NCBI GenBank assembly: GCA_028868375.1
Contig: JAGWUP010000004.1
Location: 62,001 to 126,000 of the forward strand
From: Elusimicrobiota bacterium
GTDB lineage: Bacteria > Elusimicrobiota > Elusimicrobia > UBA1565 > UBA9628
Direction: 5' to 3'
DNA length: 64,000 nt
The notes beneath the pieces are model-generated. The model had not been told where the DNA came from. It ran no database searches and was given only the letters and a program-made list of their open reading frames with translations. Positions 16,517 to 24,415 of this stretch are shown in pieces; position 1 is the first letter of the stretch; each line of letters opens with the position of its first letter. A program made the position numbers and the translations under genes.

Positions 16517-16780
16517 ATGTACGGGCTTTGGATGGGCTACGTGGGGGCCGTCGCCTTCGCGGCGGCCTGGGTGCCGCAGTGCGTCGAGACCCTGCGCCTG
16601 GGCCGCTGCGACGTCAACTGGGGCTTCCTGATCCTGCAGTCGGTGGGCAGCATGGCGCTGGTCGGCTACTCGATCGCGCGCGGCGACATGGTCTTCTGCG
16701 CGGTCAACGTGCTGGCGACGATCGGCGCTCTCTTGAACCTGGCGGTCAAGCTGCGCTCCGCCCGGCGATTGGCCGCCTAG
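16517..16780 (+). CDS. PQ-loop / SemiSWEET-like small membrane protein
   Basis: 87 residues with three transmembrane segments (YVGAVAFAAAWVP, WGFLILQSVGSMALVGYSI, MVFCAVNVLATIGALLNLAVKL) and the PQ motif in AAWVPQCVETLR, as in one triple-helix bundle of SemiSWEET sugar transporters and related PQ-loop proteins. Such proteins dimerise in the inner membrane; the cargo here is unknown. The membrane domain of the LpxB N-terminal type (LAB_N) is an alternative. A TGC-AACGAT box sits 6 bases before the ATG, a weak leaderless signal. Confidence 0.72.
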   Translation: MYGLWMGYVGAVAFAAAWVPQCVETLRLGRCDVNWGFLILQSVGSMALVGYSIARGDMVFCAVNVLATIGALLNLAVKLRSARRLAA

Positions 16781-16784
16781 CGGT

Positions 16785-17981
16785 CTAGCGGCCGCCGAGG
16801 TCGGTGAAGGGGGGCTGCTTGGCGATGCGCTTGAGCGTTCGCGCCAGCCCCTTCTCAAAACGCTCCCGCAGGGCTTGCTTGTCGGCCTCCGGCAAGAAGA
16901 GGGCGTCGATGCCCTCGTAGGCCACCGTGGCGATGTCCTGGGCCGAGAAGCGCAGCCTCGGCAGAAGCCGGTATTCATGCTGCAGGGTGATGCCGAAGAT
17001 GCCCGGATCGTCCGTGCTCAGGGTCACCGGGATGCCCGCCTCGTACCAGCTTCGCAGCGGATGCTGCTTAAGGTCGGCGACGGCGTTGGTGCGCAGATTC
17101 GAGGTCAGGTTGACCTCGATCGGCAGGCCGCGCCGCAGGACCTCCCGGGTCAAAGCGGGCTCCTTGGCCAGCAGCGTCGCGTGGCCCAGTCGGTCGACTC
17201 CGAGCTCCAGGGCCGTCTCGATGTCCTTGGAGCCCGGCACCTCCCCGACGTGGGCGGTGGTGCGCAGGCCGGCTTGCTTGGCCTGCCGGAAGAACTCGGC
17301 GAAGTCCGACAGCGGCTCGGCCGCCTCGTTGCCGGCCAGGTCCAAACCGACCACGCCCCTGTCCTTATAGGCGATCGCCAGGCGGGCCATCTGGGCGTTG
17401 TCCTCGCGCGTGACGCCGGGGATGCCGCGCAAGAGGCAGATGATGACGCCGCAGCGCACCCCGGTGTCGCGCCGTCCCCGCTCCAAGCCGCGCAGGACGG
17501 CCTCCAGGACCTGCTCCTGGCTGAAGGTCGGTGTCGTATGCAGGGCCGGCGCGAAGCGGCCCTCGAAGTACATGACGCGCTGGCGCTTGGCCGCGGCGAC
17601 GGCCTGGTAGGCCATCTCCTCGACGGCTTGCGGGGTGCGCAGCAGCGGGTAGATCGTGCGGAAGGCTTGCAGGACCTCGCCCAGGGAATCCCGCTTCTTC
17701 TGGACGACGACCTTGCGCGCGATCTGGGAGACGCTGAGTTGGGCCAACGGCTTGTAGTTCTGTTGGATGGCCAGTTCCCGGATCGTGCGGGGCGAGAGGG
17801 CGCCGTCCAAGTGCAGGTGCGTCTCGACCTGCGGCAGGGCCAGGATCAGGCTGTCGACGCGCGCGGGCGTCCAGACGATGCGCTCCATGGCTTGCCGCAA
17901 GGGCACGGGCAGCCGCGCCTGAGCCGCCGCCAGGGGGCGCGGCAGCGGGGCCACGGCGAGCAGGGCCACTGCGGCGAGCAT
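16785..17981 (-). CDS. Exported adenosine deaminase-family protein
   Basis: 398 residues from the ATG at 17981. Signal peptide MLAAVALLAVAPLPRPLAAA. The metal and catalytic positions of the adenosine/AMP deaminase fold are present: THLHLDGAL (H-x-H), TTAHVGE, LGHATLL and TLSTDDPGIFG. The family deaminates adenosine or related purines; because this one carries a signal peptide it probably acts in the periplasm, for nucleoside salvage. TAAAAT lies 5 bases before the ATG. It is divergent from the Gly-rich membrane protein gene, and the shared region holds a tandem 10-base repeat. Confidence 0.87.
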   Translation of the reverse strand: MLAAVALLAVAPLPRPLAAAQARLPVPLRQAMERIVWTPARVDSLILALPQVETHLHLDGALSPRTIRELAIQQNYKPLAQLSVSQIARKVVVQKKRDSLGEVLQAFRTIYPLLRTPQAVEEMAYQAVAAAKRQRVMYFEGRFAPALHTTPTFSQEQVLEAVLRGLERGRRDTGVRCGVIICLLRGIPGVTREDNAQMARLAIAYKDRGVVGLDLAGNEAAEPLSDFAEFFRQAKQAGLRTTAHVGEVPGSKDIETALELGVDRLGHATLLAKEPALTREVLRRGLPIEVNLTSNLRTNAVADLKQHPLRSWYEAGIPVTLSTDDPGIFGITLQHEYRLLPRLRFSAQDIATVAYEGIDALFLPEADKQALRERFEKGLARTLKRIAKQPPFTDLGGR

Positions 17982-17994
17982 GCCCGATTTTAAC

Positions 17995-18014
17995 AAAAAT
18001 GGGTAAAAATGGGT
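17995..18014 (+). repeat. Tandem 10-base repeat in divergent promoter region
   Basis: AAAAATGGGT occurs twice back to back between the divergent adenosine-deaminase and Gly-rich genes, just upstream of both -10 boxes. A regulator site is possible. Confidence 0.5.
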
Positions 18015-18022
18015 TCCGGCTA

Positions 18023-18051
18023 TTGACGGATTGAGCGGGGCGCATTACACT
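18023..18051 (+). promoter_or_regulatory. Complete promoter ending at a leaderless ATG
   Basis: TTGACG (18023-18028), exactly 17 bases, then TACACT (18046-18051), then 6 bases and ATG at 18058. It is the clearest example in the window of a -35/-10 promoter whose start site must fall on or next to the start codon. Confidence 0.7.
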
Positions 18052-18057
18052 TTTCCC

Positions 18058-19521
18058 ATGCCCCGCAAGGACGAGGAGAAGGAGCGCAAGAAGGGGGCCC
18101 TGGCCGCCTGGTCGCGCGCCGCCGGCCAGCCTGGCGGGCCGCTGGCCATGGGCGGCTCCGGCGGCTCCGGCGGCGGCGGGCTGCTTTCCTTTATAGGCCT
18201 GGGCGGGGGAGGGGCCTCCGGCGGCCTCGCCGCCCTGGGCGTCAAGGCGGCCCTGGTGGGCCTCCTCGGAGTCCTCGGGGTCGGCGCCTACCAGGTCGGG
18301 ATGATGCTGGGCCCGGCGGCGCACGGCGCTCCGCCGCGTCCGCATGTGGGCGATCTGCGCTCCGCCAAGCCGAATTACGGCAACGTCTCGGGTCTGCCCA
18401 CGGAAGCCCGGGGCCAGGGCTCGATGCAGGTCGTGCCGATGAGCGTCGACAACAGGACGGCCGCGCAGCGCGCCGCCGACGCCGCGGCGCAGCAGGCCGC
18501 CCAGCAGCAGAACGAGCAGGCGCAGGCCTCCGGCGCTCCCGCGGCCCCGGCCGCTCCGGACGCGGCGGCCCTGGCGGCGGCGGCAGCGGCCCAAGCCAAG
18601 GCCCAGGCGGGCGGGGCGGGCTCGGGCGCCTTGGGCGGCTCAAGCCCCTTCGGCAGCCGTTTCGGCCAACTCAGCGCCAATTTCGACGGCGCCGGCGGGA
18701 CCTCCGGAGCCCTGCTGCCCAGGCAGCAAGGCCTCTTCGGCGGCGTGGGCCAGCACTTCGCCGCCAAGCTCGGCGCGCCCCAGCCTTTCGCCAAGAAGCG
18801 CTCCGTACAGGTGGCCCGAGCCGTCGCCAGGACTCCCTCGCGCGGCGGCGGCCGCGCCTTCCAGCAGTTGGGCAAGGCCAACGGCCTTTCCCGCCTGGGC
18901 GCCATGACCGCGCAGGCCGAGACGGCCAGCCAGACCGCCAGCAACGGCTTCGACAATAATCCCGCGGGCGGCTCCCCGATCACGGGCGGCGGCGCGGGCG
19001 TCGGCGGCGCCGGCGCCGGCGGCGGCGCCACCACCGCGAATCCGACCACCGGCGGCGGAGGCGGCAGCGGCCCCATCAGCGGAAACGACTCCGGCTACGC
19101 CGGCAACGGCACCCAGGCCGTCGCCGCCCCCGCCGGCACCGACGTCTCGCCCTGGAAGACCTACGTCAAGCTGGCGACGATGCTGCTGCTGCTGGCCGGC
19201 GTGCTCATCGGCATCGAAAGCCTGGTCAAGAAGGCCCCCGGCTGGGGCCACGCCGCTGCGATGGCCCTGGCCGGCGTCGCCCTGGCGATGGCGGCGATGG
19301 CGACCCTCCTGGGCGTCATGATCATGGGCATGGGGCAGACCTGGCAGGGCCTGATCTTCACCCTGATGGGCGGCGTGACCACCTACTTCGCCTACAAGGC
19401 TCTCGTCGATGAGGTCAGTAAAGGCGATACGCAAAGTGGAGCGGGTAATGCCGCGAAGAAGCCAGTGGATGGCCTTCAAGAACTTCTCGAAAAAAGCAAA
19501 GTCAAACCAAGAATAGTTTGA
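18058..19521 (+). CDS. Gly/Ala/Gln-rich membrane protein of unknown function
   Basis: 487 residues. A charged N-terminus (PRKDEEKERKKG) precedes a Gly-rich segment and a hydrophobic stretch (LAALGVKAALVGLLGVLG). Residues about 80-370 are low-complexity Ala/Gly/Gln/Pro with few hydrophobic stretches, likely extended or disordered. Near the end, three hydrophobic helices follow (LATMLLLLAGVLIGIESLV, MALAGVALAMAAMATLLGVMIMGM, LIFTLMGGVTTYFAYKALV) and a hydrophilic tail. The last 45 codons are much richer in A and T than the rest. I do not recognise the family. The start was chosen from the promoter 6 bases upstream. Confidence 0.7.
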   Translation: MPRKDEEKERKKGALAAWSRAAGQPGGPLAMGGSGGSGGGGLLSFIGLGGGGASGGLAALGVKAALVGLLGVLGVGAYQVGMMLGPAAHGAPPRPHVGDLRSAKPNYGNVSGLPTEARGQGSMQVVPMSVDNRTAAQRAADAAAQQAAQQQNEQAQASGAPAAPAAPDAAALAAAAAAQAKAQAGGAGSGALGGSSPFGSRFGQLSANFDGAGGTSGALLPRQQGLFGGVGQHFAAKLGAPQPFAKKRSVQVARAVARTPSRGGGRAFQQLGKANGLSRLGAMTAQAETASQTASNGFDNNPAGGSPITGGGAGVGGAGAGGGATTANPTTGGGGGSGPISGNDSGYAGNGTQAVAAPAGTDVSPWKTYVKLATMLLLLAGVLIGIESLVKKAPGWGHAAAMALAGVALAMAAMATLLGVMIMGMGQTWQGLIFTLMGGVTTYFAYKALVDEVSKGDTQSGAGNAAKKPVDGLQELLEKSKVKPRIV

Positions 19522-19712
19522 CATAGGTACATAACCTCATCTGTACCGGCGCCTCCGACTACCGCACTTTCTCCAGTTGCACTCGCTATTTCCATACTGC
19601 TCCACCCTGCAATCCCACGCCGGGACCTATTAGCTGATCCATTCTCAATGATAGAAGCCAGATAACGCCAGCCCGCGCGGGCCGGAAACGCCGGAATTGC
19701 TATCGTTTCGAG
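19522..19712. other. AT-richer intergenic patch
   Basis: 191 bases without a convincing gene, clearly less GC-rich than the surroundings, continuing the AT-rich tail of the previous gene from about 19400. A 40-codon frame on the minus strand (starting near 19600 and ending inside the preceding gene) is possible but unsupported. The region ends with TGC-TATCGT, the probable -10 of the next gene. Confidence 0.5.
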
Positions 19713-20873
19713 GTGGGGCAAGACAACGATAGCCTGCTCGAGCTGGCCCGGCTGTCGTTTCAAGCGAACGTCAGGACGCTGCAAGCTCCCCAAGGCCCGC
19801 GGCGCTTGATCGTCGCCGGGGCCAACCAGTTCGGCTCGGTGTGGACCAGGGATTTCTGCTTCGCCTCGGGGGGGCTGCTCAAGGCGGGGCTTCTGGACGT
19901 CGTGCGCGACACCCTGGAGGAAATCTGCGCCGCCCAGCGCGCCGACGGGGCCTTCCCGCGCCTGCTGGACAGCCTGAACCCCTTCTCCCGCTTCTGCCTG
20001 GGCCTCTTGGGCCTGCGGCCGGCCCTGCGCTTTCCGCTGCGGGCCAATTTTATCTCGGAGCATTTCGTCTCGCCGATCGACTCCAACGCCCTGCTGGCCT
20101 GGACGGCTCAGCGCTACGCCGACGCCGGCGGCGATGCGGGCTTCGTCGCGGGGCTGCTGCCGGCATTGGAGCGCGGGATGGCCTATTACGACGGCTTCGA
20201 GCGGGACGGGCTGGTTTCCCAGCCGCCCTTCTCGGACTGGAAGGACACCGTGGCGGCGCGGCGCGGGGCGGTGTTCATGACGCAGCTTCTGCGCTGGCGG
20301 GGCCTGTCGGCGCTGGGGCGGCTATGCCTGCTCTCCGGCCGGAGCGCGGAGGCCGAAGCCTGGGAGAAGAGCGCGCAGGCCGTGCAAGAGCGCTGCCGGG
20401 AGGCCTTTTGGGACGAGGCCGGCGGCTTCTATCGCGACAGCCTGGAGTTTCCGATTTTCTCAGGTGACTCGAACATGGCGGCCGTGGCCTGGGGCTTCTG
20501 CGGCGAGGAAGCCGGAGAGCGCGTCTTCAAGGCCCTCCATGGGCTTGGGCTGTGGACGCCGCTGGGCCCCCGCGCGGGGCAGCGCTATCCCTCAAGCGAG
20601 AAGGGCTGGCTCTCGCGCCTGGCCCTGGTGCACGGCTATCACGACGACTACGTCTGGCTGTGGATCTCCGCCCTGGCCCTGGCGGCATTGCGGCGCCTGG
20701 GCCGCCGGGCCGAGGCCTCGGAGCTTTCGGCCGCCCTGGCGCGGCGCGCCGGGGAGGACGGGCAAATCGGCGAGGTCTACCGCCCGGAGGACGGCCGCCA
20801 GGCCCGAACCTGGCTTTACCATTCCGAGGCGCCGTTTACCTGGAGCTCGGCGATGCTCTTCGAGGTTCTCTAA
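19713..20873 (+). CDS. (alpha/alpha)6-barrel glycoside hydrolase-like protein
   Basis: 386 residues. SVWTRDFCFASGGLL near residue 43, DSNALLAWTAQRYADAGGD, PFSDWKDT around residue 165, HGYHDDYVWLWISA and the terminal EAPFTWSSAMLFEVL are typical of six-hairpin glycosidases (GH63, GH100 or amylo-alpha-1,6-glucosidase-like), with acid residues in TRDF and SDWKD as likely catalytic candidates. There is no signal peptide, so it probably acts on internal sugar polymers or disaccharides. It starts with GTG, six bases after TGC-TATCGT. A three-hairpin repeat separates it from convergent ackA. Confidence 0.75.
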   Translation: MGQDNDSLLELARLSFQANVRTLQAPQGPRRLIVAGANQFGSVWTRDFCFASGGLLKAGLLDVVRDTLEEICAAQRADGAFPRLLDSLNPFSRFCLGLLGLRPALRFPLRANFISEHFVSPIDSNALLAWTAQRYADAGGDAGFVAGLLPALERGMAYYDGFERDGLVSQPPFSDWKDTVAARRGAVFMTQLLRWRGLSALGRLCLLSGRSAEAEAWEKSAQAVQERCREAFWDEAGGFYRDSLEFPIFSGDSNMAAVAWGFCGEEAGERVFKALHGLGLWTPLGPRAGQRYPSSEKGWLSRLALVHGYHDDYVWLWISALALAALRRLGRRAEASELSAALARRAGEDGQIGEVYRPEDGRQARTWLYHSEAPFTWSSAMLFEVL

Positions 20874-20874
20874 G

Positions 20875-20947
20875 GCGGCTGCGCCGGCCGTCATGGCCTG
20901 ACGCACATCCCTATCCGGCCAGACGCAAGCCGGCTACGCCGGCTTAG
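20875..20947 (-). repeat. Three-hairpin repeat, copy 2 (subtype B)
   Basis: Read on the minus strand, arm 1 is AAGCCGGC-GTA-GCCGGCTT (20945 to 20927), the core pairs TGCGTCTGGCC with GGCCATGACGGC, and a degraded arm 2 follows. Arm 1 lies inside the end of ackA: its loop supplies the TAG stop codon. Relative to subtype A the outer arm pairs and two core stem pairs changed on both sides, keeping the helices. Confidence 0.8.
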
Positions 20948-22181
20948 CCAGCTTCTTGACCACGCGCAGGGTGTCGCGCGCGATGAGCAGCTCCTCGTCG
21001 GTGGGGATGACGAAGGCCTTGAGCCTCGAGCCCTTGGCGGAAATTTCCGCCTCGCGGCCGTCCACGGCCGCGGCGTTGCGCTTGGTGTCCAGCCGCAGCC
21101 CCAGCCAGTCCAGCCCCTCGCAGATGCGCTGGCGCACGGCCGCGGAGTTCTCGCCGATGCCGCCGGTGAAGGTCACCGCGGCGGCCCCGCCCATCTCGGC
21201 CAGGTAGGCGCCGATGTACTTGCGGGCGCGCGAGCAGAAGATCTCTATGGCCAGGCGCGCGCGGCGGTCGCCGTGCTCGCTCTCCTCCGCCAAGAGCTCT
21301 CTCATGTCGTGGGTCAGGCCGGAGAGCCCCAAGAGCCCGGATTGCTTGTTGAGCAGGGCGTCGATCTCGGCCAGGGTCATCCCCTCCTTGTGGTGGATGA
21401 ACTCCACCACGGAGGCGTCGACGTCGCCGCAGCGCGTGCCCATCGCCAGGCCTTCCAGGGGCGTCAGGCCCATCGAGGTGTCGATCGACTGACCGCCCTT
21501 GATGGCGCAGGCCGAGCAGCCGTTGCCGAGATGGAGGTTGACGATGTCGACCCGGTCGCGCGGCGTGCCGGTCAGGCGGGAGTAGCGCCAGGCCACGAAG
21601 CGGTGGGAGGTGCCGTGAAAGCCGTAGCGGCGCAGGCGATGGCGGCGGTAGAGCTGGTAGGGCAGGGCGTAGAGGTAGCTGCGCTCCGGCATCGTCGAGT
21701 GGAATGCGGTGTCGAAGACGGCGACCTGGGGCACGCCGGCGCCCAGCAGCTCGCGGGCGACCTGGATGCCCTTGAGGTTGGCCGGATTGTGCAGGGGGGC
21801 CAGGTCGATCGTCTCCTCGATCTGCGCGAGCACCGCCGCGTCGATCAAGGTCGAGCGGGTCAGGGCCTCGCCGCCGTGGACGACCCGGTGGCCCACGGCG
21901 CCGATGTCCGAGAGGGCGCGCAGGCCCTCGATGCGGGTTTTCGGCGCCACCAGCCAGCGCAGCACGTAGTCGAGGGCGGCGCGGTGGTCGCGCAGGGGCT
22001 CGGCGCGGCGATCCGCCGGGCGGCCGCTCGCGCGCAGCGTGATCAGGGCTTGGCTTCCGACGCGCTCGATGTAGCCGGAGGCCAGCCCGCGGTCCGCGTC
22101 GGCCTCGATGCGCTTGGCGTCCGTGTCGATCACCTGGAAGCGCAGGGAGGAGGAGCCGCAGTTAAGGACCAGTATGTTCAT
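20934..22181 (-). CDS. ackA: Acetate kinase
   Basis: 415 residues. N-terminal [14 protein letters not shown] is the phosphate-binding signature, followed by [25 protein letters not shown] and GNGCSACAI; all are acetokinase hallmarks. It interconverts acetate plus ATP and acetyl phosphate. No phosphotransacetylase is in the window. The end is unusual: after the normal terminus [15 protein letters not shown] the last residues KKLAKPA run into a repeat element whose hairpin loop provides the stop. Upstream, TACACT (22201-22206) and TATAAT (22211-22216) are both possible -10 boxes, giving a short leader. Confidence 0.95.
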   Translation of the reverse strand: MNILVLNCGSSSLRFQVIDTDAKRIEADADRGLASGYIERVGSQALITLRASGRPADRRAEPLRDHRAALDYVLRWLVAPKTRIEGLRALSDIGAVGHRVVHGGEALTRSTLIDAAVLAQIEETIDLAPLHNPANLKGIQVARELLGAGVPQVAVFDTAFHSTMPERSYLYALPYQLYRRHRLRRYGFHGTSHRFVAWRYSRLTGTPRDRVDIVNLHLGNGCSACAIKGGQSIDTSMGLTPLEGLAMGTRCGDVDASVVEFIHHKEGMTLAEIDALLNKQSGLLGLSGLTHDMRELLAEESEHGDRRARLAIEIFCSRARKYIGAYLAEMGGAAAVTFTGGIGENSAAVRQRICEGLDWLGLRLDTKRNAAAVDGREAEISAKGSRLKAFVIPTDEELLIARDTLRVVKKLAKPA

Positions 22182-22240
22182 CGGAGCTCGATCGCGCTCT
22201 AGTGTAGTGAATTATAAATCCCTTTGCATTTGGCAGCCCG

Positions 22241-23020
22241 TCAGCGCTGGCAGACCGGGCAGTAGAGGCTGGTGCGGCCAGCGATCGGCCGGCGCGTGGC
22301 CTTCAAGGCATGGCCGCAGCGCCCCCTGGTCCGGCCGTAGACGCAGGTCCGCTCCTGGAAGCCGCCTGCGCGCCCTAAGGGATCGCGGTAAGCCTCGTCG
22401 GCCAAGGTGCTGCCGCCCAGAGCGACGGCCGAGGAGAGCACCTTCTTGATCGCCCCGGCCAGCCGCGCGCAGTCGGCGCCGGACAGCGAGCCGGCGGCGC
22501 GGCCCGGGCGCAGGCCCGCGGCGAAGAGGGCTTCCGTGGCGTAGATGTTGCCCAGTCCGGCCACGATGCCCTGGTCCATCAGCGCCGCCTTGATCGGCGC
22601 GCGGCGAGCGCGCAGGGCGCGGAACAAGGAGGGGCCGTTGAACTCCGGCTCCAGGGGCTCGCAGCCCAAGCGGGGCAGCTTGCAGCCGACGCGCCCGAAG
22701 CGCCGCGCGTCGTGAAAGCAGACGACGGCGTCGCCCAGGACCAGGCGGAAGCGCAGGTGGGCTCCGCCGCCGCCCAGGCAGACGCGCCCCGACATGCCCA
22801 GGTGCAGGGTCAGGCTCTTGCCGCCCGAGAGCAGCAAGATCAGGTACTTGCCGCGGCGCCGCACCCCTTCCACGGTGGAGCCGACCAGGCCGGCCAGGGC
22901 CGCCTTCGGGGGGCGGCGGTAGAAGGTCGGTCGGCCCAGCTCGTAGGCCGTGATCGTCGAGCCCTTCAGGCGCTCTTCCAGCACCCGCCGGACCGTCTCG
23001 ACCTCCGGAAGCTCTGGCAT
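22241..23020 (-). CDS. mutM: Formamidopyrimidine-DNA glycosylase
   Basis: 259 residues starting MPELPEVETVRR, with Pro2 and Glu3 as the catalytic pair. It removes oxidised purines such as 8-oxoguanine. The helix-two-turn-helix region contains MDQGIVAGLGNIYATEALF. The C-terminal zinc finger is altered: the first pair, normally C-x2-C, appears as RGRCGHAL with only one cysteine in place (another precedes VYGR), while the second pair CPVC is intact. It may bind zinc through CGH or have a weakened finger. It follows a DsbA-like gene by 18 bases and ends the tetR-tlpA-dsbA-mutM run. Confidence 0.92.
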   Translation of the reverse strand: MPELPEVETVRRVLEERLKGSTITAYELGRPTFYRRPPKAALAGLVGSTVEGVRRRGKYLILLLSGGKSLTLHLGMSGRVCLGGGGAHLRFRLVLGDAVVCFHDARRFGRVGCKLPRLGCEPLEPEFNGPSLFRALRARRAPIKAALMDQGIVAGLGNIYATEALFAAGLRPGRAAGSLSGADCARLAGAIKKVLSSAVALGGSTLADEAYRDPLGRAGGFQERTCVYGRTRGRCGHALKATRRPIAGRTSLYCPVCQR

Positions 23021-23038
23021 GCGCCGGGCGGCGCTGGC

Positions 23039-23848
23039 CTATTTCGCGGCTTCCGGCTTCGCCTTCGAGGCTTCCGGTTTCTCGGACTCCAGCCGGGCGA
23101 TGATCTCGTCGAAGTGCTCGACCGGATAGGCGCCCTTGACGGGGATGCCGTTGAGCAGGAAGCCCGGGGTGCCGGTGAATCCCATCGCCTTGGCCTCGGC
23201 GGTGTCGGCCGCTATCTTCTCCGCCACCTTCTTGCCGGCGGCGTCCTTCTCCGCCTTGGCCACGTCGATGCCGAGCTCCTTGGCCGTGTCCTTGAAGAAC
23301 TGTTCCCCAAGCTTGTTTTGATTCTGGAAGAGCTTGTCATGGAACAGCCAGGCCTTCTTGGGCGATTGCAGGGCGACCGCCTCGAACCAGCGGGCGGCCG
23401 GCATCGCCTCGGGATGGAAGGGCAGCGGCATGTCCTTGAAGATGAAGCGCAGATTATCCCCATACTTCTTGCGCAGCGCTTCCACGATGTAGTAGCCGCG
23501 GCCGCAATAAGGGCATTGGAAGTCCGAGTACTCGACCAGGGTGAACTTGGCGTCCTTGTTGCCGCGGATCAGCGTGTCCTCGGTGATCTCCGGCGTCTTG
23601 GGATGCTTGAAGGACTCCTCGAAATCCTTTTCCTCGGCGGCCTGCTCCTCTTTTTCCCGGCGCGCCTGCTCCTCCTGCGCCGCCTGGCTGACGATATCGA
23701 AGAGGGCCTTGCGGTTCTCCTTGAGGACGTCGAGCAGGATGTCCGGATGCTTGGACAGGATCTTCTTGAGCTGGGCCGTGGAGGGGGCGGAGGCGAAGGC
23801 CGGGGCTGCGAGCAAGAGGGCGGCGAGCGCGGCGGGGATTGTTTTCAT
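23039..23848 (-). CDS. Exported DsbA-like thiol oxidoreductase
   Basis: 269 residues. Signal peptide MKTIPAALAALLLAAPAFAS. A helical, charged segment (about 45-85, rich in Glu and Lys) precedes the thioredoxin-like domain, whose active site is FQCPYCGRG with Cys112 and Cys115. The later segment VAGKK...GTPGFLLNGIPVKGAY holds the cis-proline loop (TGTPGF). It resembles the Thioredoxin_4/BdbD-type family that forms or isomerises disulfides in the periplasm. Its ATG overlaps the stop of the TlpA-like gene (ATGA), which indicates tight coupling of the two redox proteins. Confidence 0.9.
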   Translation of the reverse strand: MKTIPAALAALLLAAPAFASAPSTAQLKKILSKHPDILLDVLKENRKALFDIVSQAAQEEQARREKEEQAAEEKDFEESFKHPKTPEITEDTLIRGNKDAKFTLVEYSDFQCPYCGRGYYIVEALRKKYGDNLRFIFKDMPLPFHPEAMPAARWFEAVALQSPKKAWLFHDKLFQNQNKLGEQFFKDTAKELGIDVAKAEKDAAGKKVAEKIAADTAEAKAMGFTGTPGFLLNGIPVKGAYPVEHFDEIIARLESEKPEASKAKPEAAK

Positions 23849-24360
23849 GAGCGTCTCCTTGGAAGCTGACTGAGGATATCATTTTCCAGTTCGGCCGGAT
23901 CTATGGACCCTATGTATTCCTTTTTCACGGCCCCGTCGGGGCCGATCAGGAAGCTGGTCGGCAAATCGCGCACGCCGTAGGCCTGCTGCGTCTTGAGGTC
24001 GGCCAGGCAGATCGTGAAGGTCGGGGCTTGCTCGGCGATGAACGGGAGGACGGCCCGCTCGCCTCCGTCGTCGACGGATGCGGCGATGAGGGCGAAGCCG
24101 TCCCGGCGGCGGCGTTGGTAGACGGCCTGCAGGTCGGGGAACTCCTGGCGGCAGATCGGGCACCAGCTGGCCCAGAAGTTGAGCAGCACGACCTTGCCGC
24201 GGTAGTCCGACAACGAGACGGTGCGCCCCGAGATGTCGGCCAGCGTGAAGGACGGAGCCCGCTTGCCGATGGCCACGGTGTCCGCCGGCCTGGATAGGAT
24301 GAGATAGAGCCCGGCGGCGGCGAGGAAGAAAAAAGCGGCGGCGGAGGTTCGCTTGCTCAT
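23845..24360 (-). CDS. TlpA/ResA-like membrane-anchored thioredoxin
   Basis: 171 residues from the ATG at 24360. An N-terminal hydrophobic anchor (AAAFFFLAAAGLYLIL) is followed by APSFTLADISGRTVSLSDYRGK, the peroxiredoxin-like entry, and active site FWASWCPICRQEF with Cys67 and Cys70. Such proteins are periplasmic reductants, for example for cytochrome c maturation or disulfide exchange. The open frame extends 31 codons upstream across a strong hairpin; I placed the start after it because the anchor begins there. It is coupled to the DsbA-like gene. Confidence 0.9.
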   Translation of the reverse strand: MSKRTSAAAFFFLAAAGLYLILSRPADTVAIGKRAPSFTLADISGRTVSLSDYRGKVVLLNFWASWCPICRQEFPDLQAVYQRRRRDGFALIAASVDDGGERAVLPFIAEQAPTFTICLADLKTQQAYGVRDLPTSFLIGPDGAVKKEYIGSIDPAELENDILSQLPRRRS

Positions 24361-24375
24361 GGCTTGCGATGGAGC

Positions 24376-24409
24376 GAGAGCGGCCCGGCCGGATGACCGG
24401 GCCGCTCTC
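24376..24409. terminator. Strong hairpin between tetR and the thiol-oxidoreductase genes
   Basis: GAGAGCGGCCCGG and its exact complement form a 13-bp stem with an 8-base loop, lying between the stop of tetR and the start of the TlpA-like gene. No T-run follows on the minus strand, so it may be an attenuator or processing site rather than a classical terminator. Confidence 0.55.
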
Positions 24410-24415
24410 CTCGGT

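Noticed and set aside
19476-19600. Minus-strand 40-codon frame in the AT-rich patch
   Set aside because: It overlaps the end of the Gly-rich gene, lacks start signals and resembles nothing I recognise; kept only as a composition anomaly.
24376-24409. Classical rho-independent terminator for tetR
   Set aside because: The stem is strong but no T-run follows on the minus strand, so only a hairpin of unclear role is claimed.
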